A stretch of 10,833 nucleotides of DNA from Acidobacteriaceae bacterium (GTDB taxonomy: Bacteria; Acidobacteriota; Terriglobia; Terriglobales; Acidobacteriaceae). The notes beneath the pieces are model-generated. The model did not search any database, was not told the origin of the DNA, and saw nothing but the letters and a program-made list of their open reading frames with translations. A program made the translations under genes and the position numbers. The stretch spans positions 1 through 10,833 of the forward strand of contig JASHUF010000117.1 of the NCBI GenBank assembly GCA_030040175.1. The letters run 5' to 3'. This document shows positions 1-6,287 of this stretch, in pieces; position 1 is the first letter of the stretch, and each line of letters begins with the position of its first letter.

Positions 1-532
1 GGAAGTAGTTCATGTCGGCCATGATCTGCACGTGGGGGTGATCGACGCGCTTCACGAACTCGAGGCCTTCCCGGTAGGTGGGCCAGAGCGTGTCAGGATC
101 GGCCATGGGTTCGAGCATGATGTTGATGCCGAGGGGGCCGGCGATGTCGCCCATCAGGTTGGCGTAGCGGATGGCCTGATCCATCTGCCGGGCCGGCGAG
201 TAGCCTTTCACCCTGGGGAACCAGAGGCCGTAGACTCCGGCGCCGGCGACGCCGATCTCGGCCAGGCGCTTGAGCGCGCGGCGGCTCCAGAACTCCAGCA
301 GCTCCCAGTCCGGGTTGGGCGTGGTGCAGGGCTTGTTCAGCCAGTGGCTTGCCACCTTGATCGGCGAGATACCCCACGCGGCCAGCTCCTTCTTGCGATT
401 CTCCCACTCCTCATGCGTCATATAGGGTGAGACCAGCACCTCGGCGGGAATCTCGAACATTTCAAACCCCGGTGCAATCTTCGCGGGCTTCATGTTCGGT
501 CCGTCACCGAACAGGATCGATAGCTTGAACAT
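1..532 (-). CDS. Sugar phosphate isomerase/epimerase-like TIM-barrel protein (3' end cut by window edge)
   Basis: The first 177 residues of a protein starting at ATG 530-532 are visible; the C-terminal part lies beyond base 1. The start is MFKLSILFGDG, and a ribosome binding site (AGGAAG, 537-542) precedes it. The sequence fits the xylose-isomerase-like TIM-barrel family (AP endonuclease 2 fold). It has alternating strands and helices, a barrel strand ending in the motif IMLEPMAD (Glu141, expected metal ligand) and a following strand with MADMNYF (Asp173, expected second metal ligand). Family members are usually about 250-300 residues, so roughly 60% is present. Known members isomerise or epimerise free or phosphorylated sugars or act on inositol or keto-sugars, so the exact reaction is not determined. 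It lies 28 bp downstream of a cytoplasmic GH30 hydrolase on the same strand, so it probably acts on a sugar released by that enzyme. The family is clear; the specific substrate is unknown. Confidence 0.85.
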   Translation of the reverse strand, partial: MFKLSILFGDGPNMKPAKIAPGFEMFEIPAEVLVSPYMTHEEWENRKKELAAWGISPIKVASHWLNKPCTTPNPDWELLEFWSRRALKRLAEIGVAGAGVYGLWFPRVKGYSPARQMDQAIRYANLMGDIAGPLGINIMLEPMADPDTLWPTYREGLEFVKRVDHPHVQIMADMNYF

Positions 533-536
533 ACTG

Positions 537-542
537 CTTCCT
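537..542 (-). promoter_or_regulatory. Ribosome binding site of the isomerase-like gene
   Basis: AGGAAG on the minus strand lies four bases before ATG 530-532. It supports this start over any internal Met and shows that the gene has its own translation signal within the 28-bp gap after the GH30 gene. Confidence 0.6.
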
Positions 543-560
543 TTCACTCGATCGTTTCCT

Positions 561-1988
561 TCATACCTGCGCGCCCGCCATCTCTCCGGGCACGAGCCGG
601 CTTCGATCTCGAGCCTCGGCGCACGAACTTGACTCTGCTCCCCGCCAGAGGGCCGTCACCATGGAGTCTTTGGGAATCCGGATTTCGGCCCACTCCCCGG
701 TGTCCATCACCACGGGCGCCACGCGCTCTTTTCCCGGGTTGGTGAGAATCAGGACATGCGTGCCGTCGGGGTTGCGGAAGGCGACGTGGACAACGCCCTT
801 CGGTCCGCCCCGGGACCGGATGCGCACCGCGCCGCGATGCACTGCCGTGGCGAAGTGCGCGAGAGCCCAATATTGCCCACTGGGGCGAATCTCGTGCGTG
901 GCGGAGTTGATGGTGACGAGGCCGGCGCAGGCAAAAGGACCGACATTCGGGAAGCCCTTTTCATCCAAGGCCAGGTTCCAGGCGATGATGCAGCGGGCCC
1001 AATTCTTCAGAATGGCGGTGAAGCGGGAACCCCAGAAGACCCAATTGGTCTGAAGAGCCGGGTCCTTGAGATCTTCCGGGCCCCCCTCCGTCCAGTACAT
1101 GTGCTTTTCCGGGTGTGCCCGGTGAACAGCAGACATCGCCGACGGATGCCCGGCATAGCCGTGCCACGCGACGCCATCCACCATCTTGCGCACCGCGGGC
1201 TCCGCCAACTGGGACAATACACGGCCCCAGAGATCGTAGTTGTGGTCCAGAATCCAAATCCCGGGCGGGGTCCGCCGCTGGGCCATCTTCGGTCCGAGGT
1301 GCTCGGCCACGAAGAGCGTTTCTGTGCCTTGGGTCCAGATGCAGGCAGGCATCCGGCCTTCCTGGTCGGTATCGACCTCGTTCTGCACCGTCACGGCGCC
1401 CACCTCGATGCCCATCTCCGCGTAGGCATCGAGAAACTTGTCAAAGTAGTCAGCGTATGCGGCCAGGTACTGGCGTCGCATGGAGCCGCCGAGCATGGTG
1501 CCGCCGGCCTTCATCCAGCCGGGCGGGCTCCATGGTGACGCCAAGAGGAACAGCTCGGGGCTGAGTTTGATGGCTTCGCGGATGATGGGCGCGATATAGG
1601 CGCGGTCGTGCTCGACGGAGAAGCTTTTCAGCTCCGGATCGGGGCCGCAATCGGCGTAGCTGTAGGCCTTTGTGGCGTAGTCACTGGAACCGATACAAAT
1701 GCGGCAACAGTTCAGGCGCAACCCCGAGGGGCTGAAGACACTGGCCAGGAACCCGGCTTTCTTTTCCGCCTCGAGCCGGTCGATCAGAAAGCAAGCCGCG
1801 TCGGTGAGGGCAGCGCCGAAGCCGAGGATACTTTGATACCGTTCGCCCGAATCGATGGCAATCGCGCCCGGGACCCCTCCGCCCTGAGAACGCATTTCCA
1901 CTTCTTCAAGAATGCCAAGCCGCTTGTCGCCGTGTGTGACAAGGCTTCGGACAACCCCTCGCGAATGTGGTGCCGCCGCGCGTAGCAA
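561..1988 (-). CDS. GH30-family glycoside hydrolase, no signal peptide (cytoplasmic)
   Basis: A 475-residue retaining glycosidase of the GH30 (glucosylceramidase-like) family. Motifs in order: VRSLVTHGDKRL (13-24, first strand of the beta side domain), GFGAALTDAA (56-65), IGSSDYAT (99-106), SPWSPPGWMK (151-160), VQNEVD (201-206) with acid/base Glu204, WHGYAG (275-280), and YWTEGG (298-303) with nucleophile Glu301. The C-terminal side domain ends near ALWRG (446-450), followed by about 25 extra polar residues. The start is TTG 1986-1988: an in-frame stop lies upstream, AGAGGA (1998-2003) sits nine bases away, and the next ATG (residue 32) would delete the first side-domain strand that aligns with the other GH30 protein in this window. 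No signal peptide is visible, so the enzyme probably acts in the cytoplasm on imported oligosaccharides. The usual Pro after the acid/base Glu is Val here. GH30 members cleave beta-glucosides, beta-1,6-glucans, beta-xylosides and others, so the bond is not assigned. Confidence 0.9.
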   Translation of the reverse strand: MLRAAAPHSRGVVRSLVTHGDKRLGILEEVEMRSQGGGVPGAIAIDSGERYQSILGFGAALTDAACFLIDRLEAEKKAGFLASVFSPSGLRLNCCRICIGSSDYATKAYSYADCGPDPELKSFSVEHDRAYIAPIIREAIKLSPELFLLASPWSPPGWMKAGGTMLGGSMRRQYLAAYADYFDKFLDAYAEMGIEVGAVTVQNEVDTDQEGRMPACIWTQGTETLFVAEHLGPKMAQRRTPPGIWILDHNYDLWGRVLSQLAEPAVRKMVDGVAWHGYAGHPSAMSAVHRAHPEKHMYWTEGGPEDLKDPALQTNWVFWGSRFTAILKNWARCIIAWNLALDEKGFPNVGPFACAGLVTINSATHEIRPSGQYWALAHFATAVHRGAVRIRSRGGPKGVVHVAFRNPDGTHVLILTNPGKERVAPVVMDTGEWAEIRIPKDSMVTALWRGAESSSCAEARDRSRLVPGEMAGAQV

Positions 1989-1997
1989 AATGGGTTT

Positions 1998-2003
1998 TCC
2001 TCT
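1998..2003 (-). promoter_or_regulatory. Ribosome binding site supporting the TTG start
   Basis: AGAGGA on the minus strand lies nine bases before TTG 1986-1988. It directly abuts the palindromic operator at 2004-2021, so a bound repressor would sit next to the initiation region. It supports the non-ATG start of the cytoplasmic GH30 gene. Confidence 0.55.
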
Positions 2004-2021
2004 TAAACAATCGATTGTTTA
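2004..2021. promoter_or_regulatory. Perfect 18-bp palindrome, probable LacI-family operator (operon 1)
   Basis: TAAACAATCGATTGTTTA is identical to its own reverse complement. An even-length palindrome with a central CG is typical of operators for LacI-family repressors. It lies 10 bp downstream of the -10 box, so it covers the likely transcription start region, where bound repressor would block initiation. A 15/18 match is found at 9812-9829 in the same promoter context. The repressor itself is not in the window. Confidence 0.8.
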
Positions 2022-2031
2022 CGACTATTCG

Positions 2032-2061
2032 ATTCTAGGCACAACTCTTCGGGACCGTCAA
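2032..2061 (-). promoter_or_regulatory. Sigma70-type promoter of the cytoplasmic GH30-isomerase operon
   Basis: On the minus strand, TTGACG (2056-2061, -35) and TAGAAT (2032-2037, -10) are separated by 18 bp. The transcription start is expected near 2025, giving a leader of about 37 bases. The promoter is immediately followed by the palindromic operator, and it lies downstream of the importer operon's last stop codon (2160), so this unit can be transcribed separately. Confidence 0.75.
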
Positions 2062-2159
2062 GGGGAAACCCTGCGGCGGGCTCGGAAATACCGTCTCCGC
2101 GCGGGACTGCGCAAGGTCGGGGCTCCCTTCCGGCCGCGCCCGGACGGTCCAAATTCTTT

Positions 2160-3176
2160 TCAGATGCCTTTCAGTTGCAGATCGAAGTGGCACGCGACCG
2201 AGTGCCCCGGGGCGATAGCGCGCAGAGCCGGTTCCTGGTGCGCGCAGATCTCCTGGCGATACGGGCAGCGCGCACGGTAAGGGCATCCGGCAGCGGGCGC
2301 CTCATGGTCGGGCGCTTGGTCCAGCGCTGCGGGCTCGCGCGGCTGCGGCGCCGGGCCGTCCTCCGGCTCCGGAGGAGGCACCGCGGCAATGAGCGACTCC
2401 GTGTACGGATGGCGGGGCGTGCGATAGAGGTCCCGCTTTTCGGCGATCTCTGCGATGCGGCCGCGATAGAGCACGGCGACCGTGTCACAGAGATAGCGCA
2501 CGACGCCGAGATCGTGCGCGATGAACAGGTAGGTGACGCCAAGCTTCTGCTGCAGATCGCGCATGAGGTTCAGAACCTGGGCCTGCACCGAGACATCGAG
2601 GGCTGAGACTGCCTCGTCGGCCACCACCAGCTCAGGGCCCGTGACCAGCGCGCGGGCAATGCCGATGCGCTGACGCTGCCCTCCGCTGAAGGCGTGGGGA
2701 TAGCGGTCAAGGTGCTCGCGGCGCAGACCCACCAGCTCCGTGACCTCGGCAACGCGGTCGCGCAGGTCACCGGGGGCGACGCCATGCACGGCACGCAACG
2801 GCTCACCGATGATGCGCGCGACGGTCATGCGCGGATCGAGGGAGCTCAAGGGGTCCTGGAAGATCATCTGCATCCTGCGCCGCAGAGGCCTCATCTGCCT
2901 GGCCGTCAGGGCGGCGAGGTCGATGGTCTGCGAAGCTGCCCCGGCAAAGAGGATGGCGCCCTGGTCCGGCTCCACCACGCGCACGATCATTCGGCCGATG
3001 GTGGTTTTGCCCGAGCCGCTTTCGCCAACCAGGCCGAAGGTGCGTCCGCGCTCGACGGAGAAGCTGACGCGATCGACGGCGCGCACCGTGCCCTCGCGCG
3101 CGTCAAAGAACCCGCCGCCCAGACGGTAGGACTTGGAGAGATCGCGCACGGTGAGGAGATTGCGCTGCTCCGTCAT
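2160..3176 (-). CDS. Opp/Dpp-type ABC importer ATP-binding protein (OppF/DppF-like)
   Basis: A 338-residue ATPase that powers the importer encoded by the preceding genes. It has Walker A GESGSGKT (51-58), the Q-loop in FQDP (Gln107), signature FSGGQ (163-167), Walker B LVVADE (183-188), the H-loop in AHD (His221) and the HPYT motif (256-259) of the oligopeptide-type C-terminal extension. That extension holds four cysteines (298, 304, 311, 329), as in Opp/Dpp ATPases. The start chosen is ATG 3174-3176, which overlaps the upstream TGA in an ATGA arrangement and has GGAGG eight bases upstream; ATG at 3200 would add eight residues but lacks that spacing. The usual Pro after the Walker B Glu is Ala (DEAVSALD). 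The family is certain. The transported substrate is probably an oligosaccharide, judged from the flanking GH30 genes. Confidence 0.93.
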   Translation of the reverse strand: MTEQRNLLTVRDLSKSYRLGGGFFDAREGTVRAVDRVSFSVERGRTFGLVGESGSGKTTIGRMIVRVVEPDQGAILFAGAASQTIDLAALTARQMRPLRRRMQMIFQDPLSSLDPRMTVARIIGEPLRAVHGVAPGDLRDRVAEVTELVGLRREHLDRYPHAFSGGQRQRIGIARALVTGPELVVADEAVSALDVSVQAQVLNLMRDLQQKLGVTYLFIAHDLGVVRYLCDTVAVLYRGRIAEIAEKRDLYRTPRHPYTESLIAAVPPPEPEDGPAPQPREPAALDQAPDHEAPAAGCPYRARCPYRQEICAHQEPALRAIAPGHSVACHFDLQLKGI

Positions 3177-4162
3177 CCCTTTTTCCTCCACAGATGGCAT
3201 CGGACCTCAGTCCCGTCTTCCAGGGTCTCCGCGATGGGTACCTCGCGATCGCAGACTCCGGGAATGCGCTCCGGGCATCGCGGATGAAAGCGGCATCCGG
3301 ATGGTACCGCAAACGGGCCCGGAGGACTGCCGCTCAGCACCACCAGCGGGCCGGAATACTCGCGATCGATACGGGGAATGGATTGCATCAGGGCGCGGGT
3401 GTACGGATGCCGGGGACTGGCAAAGAGGGTTTTCACGGGCGCGCGCTCGACCACCTGGCCCAGATACATGACGGCCACATCGTGGGCGATGTGCGCGATG
3501 ACCCCGAGGTTATGGGAGATGAAGAGAACGCTCATGCCCAACTCTCTTTGCTTGGAGCGAATGAGCTCGAGAATCTGCGCCTCGGTGGAGACGTCGAGAG
3601 CCGTAGTCGGCTCGTCGGCGACCAGAACCGAGGGGCGGCAGCTCAGCGCCATGGCGATCATGGCGCGCTGGCGCATGCCGCCGCTGAGTTGATGCGGATA
3701 CTGGCGCGCGATCTCCCGGGGACGCGGCATGCTTACGGCGGTCAGCGCTTCGACGACGGCGGCATCGCCGGAGCCTGCGCCGTGCAACCGCATCGCCTCG
3801 CCGATCTGGAAGCCGATGGTGTGCTGCGGGCCAAACGACGACATGGGCTCCTGAAAGATCATGGCAATCTCTCTCCAGCGCACGCGGCGGATGGCCGCTC
3901 CGGTGGCGTCCATGCTCTCAAGATGCAGCGCATGCTGCGAATCCTTGAGGTAGGTAACATTGCCGGAGACGATCCTGCCGGGCGCCTCGATGCGCAGCAG
4001 GCATCGCGCCATGACGCTCTTGCCGCAGCCGCTCTCGCCCACCACGCCCAGCACCCGGCCGCGCGCGACCGGCAGCGAGAGCCCCTCGATAACGGAGACA
4101 GCGCCGCGCCGCGTGCGGAAACTGACGGTCAGATTACGAATGTCGACGACGGGATCGGACAT
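3173..4162 (-). CDS. Opp/Dpp-type ABC importer ATP-binding protein (OppD/DppD-like)
   Basis: A 329-residue ATPase, partner of the OppF-like subunit in a heterodimeric motor at the inner face of the membrane. It has Walker A GESGCGKS (42-49), the Q-loop in FQEP (Gln104), signature LSGGM (159-163), Walker B VLVADE (179-184) followed by PTTALD, the H-loop in SHN (His217) and the C-terminal HPYT motif (252-255). Cysteines 290, 296, 304 and 322 form the conserved set of the Opp-type C-terminal domain. All catalytic residues are present. The start ATG 4160-4162 lies 9 bp after the permease stop; GGAG sits about 12 bases upstream, which is long but is the only purine-rich site. Its stop overlaps the next start by 4 bp, which suggests translational coupling and equal dosage of the two ATPases. 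Confidence 0.93.
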   Translation of the reverse strand: MSDPVVDIRNLTVSFRTRRGAVSVIEGLSLPVARGRVLGVVGESGCGKSVMARCLLRIEAPGRIVSGNVTYLKDSQHALHLESMDATGAAIRRVRWREIAMIFQEPMSSFGPQHTIGFQIGEAMRLHGAGSGDAAVVEALTAVSMPRPREIARQYPHQLSGGMRQRAMIAMALSCRPSVLVADEPTTALDVSTEAQILELIRSKQRELGMSVLFISHNLGVIAHIAHDVAVMYLGQVVERAPVKTLFASPRHPYTRALMQSIPRIDREYSGPLVVLSGSPPGPFAVPSGCRFHPRCPERIPGVCDREVPIAETLEDGTEVRCHLWRKKG

Positions 4163-4171
4163 GGGTGAGTC

Positions 4172-5278
4172 TTACTCCTTGTACGGGTCCGCGGCGTCGC
4201 GCAACCCATCGCCGAGGAAGTTGAATGCCAGCACGCAGACAACCACCATGCACGCGGGAAACATGAGCCAGGGATAGGTCGAGATGGCAGCAAGGTTCTG
4301 CGCGTCCTGCAGAAGCACACCCCAGCTTACGGTGGGTGGCCGCAGGCCCAGGCCGAAGAAGCTCAGCGTCGTCTCGCCCAGAATCATGCGGGGAATTTCC
4401 ACCGTGAGGTTCACGATCAGGTAGCTGGCAAATCCCGGCAGCAGATGGCGCAGGATGATCTCCCAATCGGTGGCGCCGGCCACGCGCGCCGCAACAATGT
4501 AGTCTTCTTCCCGCATCTCCAGCAGCTTGGAACGCACTTGCCGCGACAAGCCGGTCCAGCTGCGCAGGGCGAGAATGACAGTGATGGTGAAGTACACCTT
4601 CAGATTGCTCCACGAAGCGGGAATGGCCGCGCCCAGAGCCATCCACATGGGAACCGTGGGCAGGCAGGTGACAAACTCCACGAAGCGCTGGACGACATTA
4701 TCGACCACCCCGCCGTAGTAGCCCGAGGCTCCGCCGATCAGGCACCCCAGAACAAAGGTGATGAAGACGCCGATCAGGCCCACGGTGAGCGAGATCTGGG
4801 TGGCGATGAGGTCGCGCGAGAAGCAGTCCCGGCCCAGGATGTCCGTGCCCATCAGGTTGAGCTGCGCGTCCTGCTCCACGCCGAAGAGGTGCAGGCTGGA
4901 GGGAATGAAACCCAGCCACCGGTAAGACGCACCGCGCACGAACCAATGAATGCGCGCAGGCCGGCTCGCGTCCACCACGAAGTGGCGTTCGAAGGTCTCC
5001 GGGTCGGATTCGATCCTGGTCCGGTACACCATGGGCCCCACGAACTTTCCGTGGAAGAAGAAGTGGATATGCGTCGGGGGCGCGTAGGCATACGGAGAGG
5101 GCTGCCACGTCCCATAGGGCGCCAGGAACTGGGCAAAGAGCGCGACCAGATAAAACGCCCCCAGCAGCCAGATGCTGACCAGCGCCAGCTTGTGCGAGCC
5201 GAACTTAACCCGGATGAGCTTCCACTGCGACCAGGAAACATCGTCGGCTGCGGCCGGTGCGGCGTGCAGGTCGCTCAT
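4172..5278 (-). CDS. Opp/Dpp-type ABC importer permease (OppC/DppC-like)
   Basis: A 368-residue inner-membrane permease. About six membrane segments are visible (roughly 33-54, 160-184, 202-220, 228-245, 285-305, 337-357). The conserved LMGTDILGRDCFSR stretch (142-155) precedes segment 2, as in OppC/DppC. The EAA coupling loop is at about 259-281 (DYIVAARVAGATDWEIILRH), where the ATPases dock. The N-terminal 30 residues are cytoplasmic. The segment between membrane helix 1 and the GTD motif (about 55-141) is long, roughly 90 residues on the outer side, and includes IHWFVRG and SLHLFGVE. The start ATG 5276-5278 is separated from the preceding stop by one base (TGAGATG). Together with the OppB-like protein it forms the translocation pore of the importer. 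The family is clear; the substrate is inferred from context. Confidence 0.92.
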   Translation of the reverse strand: MSDLHAAPAAADDVSWSQWKLIRVKFGSHKLALVSIWLLGAFYLVALFAQFLAPYGTWQPSPYAYAPPTHIHFFFHGKFVGPMVYRTRIESDPETFERHFVVDASRPARIHWFVRGASYRWLGFIPSSLHLFGVEQDAQLNLMGTDILGRDCFSRDLIATQISLTVGLIGVFITFVLGCLIGGASGYYGGVVDNVVQRFVEFVTCLPTVPMWMALGAAIPASWSNLKVYFTITVILALRSWTGLSRQVRSKLLEMREEDYIVAARVAGATDWEIILRHLLPGFASYLIVNLTVEIPRMILGETTLSFFGLGLRPPTVSWGVLLQDAQNLAAISTYPWLMFPACMVVVCVLAFNFLGDGLRDAADPYKE

Positions 5279-5279
5279 C

Positions 5280-6287
5280 TCAGCCCAGCCTGATCCTGGG
5301 ATCGACGTATGCGAGCACGATGTCGGAGATCAGGAAGCCGAGCACGGTGAGAATGCTCATCACCATGACGCAGCTCGCCGCCAGAAACATGTCTTCGGCC
5401 AGGAGCGCACGGTACATCACCGGTCCGATCGTGGGCAGCCCGAGCACGATGCCGGCCACGGTGTCGCCCGAGAACAGCTCGGCCAGCAGCCAGCCCCCCG
5501 AGCTGATGATGGGGTTCAACGCCACGCGCACGGGATAGCGGCGGATCAGCACGCTCTCCGGCAGTCCCTTGGCGCGCGCCGTAGTCACATACTGTTTGCC
5601 CAGCTCATCGAGCAGCGTGGCGCGCATGGTGCGCGTGAGGTTGGCGATGCCCCCGATCCCGATCACCACCAGAGGCACCGGCAGGTGCATCAGCAGATTG
5701 CCCGCCTTGGCCCAGCTCAGCGGCTGCCCGATGAACTGCGGCGACTGCAGCCCGCCCATGGTCACGCCGAAACACACATAAAAGATCCACATCAGCACCA
5801 GCGCCAGCAGGAAACCCGGCGTGGCCATGCCGATGAAGGCGATGAACGACGCGGCAAAGTCCGCCACCGAGTACTGCCGGCGGGCGGTGTAGATGCCGAT
5901 GGGAATGGCAATTCCATAGGTGATGAGCATCGACCCGAAGGTGAGCATCAGCGTCCACGGCAGCCGTTCGGCGATGATGACGTTCACCTTCTTCGCATAC
6001 AGGAAGGAGACGCCCATGTCGCCGTGGGCGAATCGCGTCACCCACTCCCAGTACTGCACGATCATCGGGCGATCGAGCCCGTAGGCGTGGCGCAGGGCCA
6101 CCAGCGTGGCCGAGTCCACGCCCATCCCGGAGCGGCTCAGCTCCTCCACGTAGGAGTCGAGAAAATCGCCCGGCGGAAGCTGGATCACCAGAAAGGCGAA
6201 GAAGGAAATCAACACCAGAACCACCGAGGCCCAGGCGATCCTCTTGGCCACATAGCGGAGCAGCGGGTTGCGCAAGAAGCTAGGCAT
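5280..6287 (-). CDS. Opp/Dpp-type ABC importer permease (OppB/DppB-like)
   Basis: A 335-residue inner-membrane permease. The N-terminal helix (about 16-36) ends in LPPGDF, and an outer-side segment follows with LRHAYGLDRPMIVQYWEWV and GDMGVSF, typical of OppB/DppB. Five more membrane segments lie near 111-133, 146-172, 198-216, 258-280 and 306-328. The EAA coupling loop is at about 232-260 (YVTTARAKGLPESVLIRR). The start ATG 6285-6287 is chosen because it begins a standard OppB N-terminus (MPSFLRNPLLRYVAKR) and has GGAG four bases upstream. The more distal ATG at 6350 would add 21 atypical residues lying inside the upstream gene. The gene overlaps the end of the binding-protein gene by 8 bp, suggesting coupled translation. 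Confidence 0.92.
   Translation of the reverse strand: MPSFLRNPLLRYVAKRIAWASVVLVLISFFAFLVIQLPPGDFLDSYVEELSRSGMGVDSATLVALRHAYGLDRPMIVQYWEWVTRFAHGDMGVSFLYAKKVNVIIAERLPWTLMLTFGSMLITYGIAIPIGIYTARRQYSVADFAASFIAFIGMATPGFLLALVLMWIFYVCFGVTMGGLQSPQFIGQPLSWAKAGNLLMHLPVPLVVIGIGGIANLTRTMRATLLDELGKQYVTTARAKGLPESVLIRRYPVRVALNPIISSGGWLLAELFSGDTVAGIVLGLPTIGPVMYRALLAEDMFLAASCVMVMSILTVLGFLISDIVLAYVDPRIRLG

Noticed and set aside
2052..2150. An 8-bp inverted repeat, ggaccgtc (2052-2059) and gacggtcc (2143-2150)
   Set aside because: Short, far apart and GC-rich; it overlaps the -35 box, but such a match is plausible by chance and it is not repeated at the other promoter.
2062..2159. Possible terminator between the importer operon and the second promoter
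   Set aside because: The region is GC-rich but I found no stable stem followed by a T-run; read-through into the second operon remains possible.
3177..3200. Upstream ATG (3200) as start of the OppF-like ATPase
   Set aside because: The ATG at 3174-3176 has GGAGG at eight bases and the common ATGA stop-start overlap, so it is the better start.
3194..4168. A long plus-strand open frame opposite the OppD-like ATPase (and a similar one at 5172-6452 opposite the permeases)
   Set aside because: Antisense to proteins with intact Walker, signature and EAA motifs; low-complexity His/Arg/Gly-rich translations.
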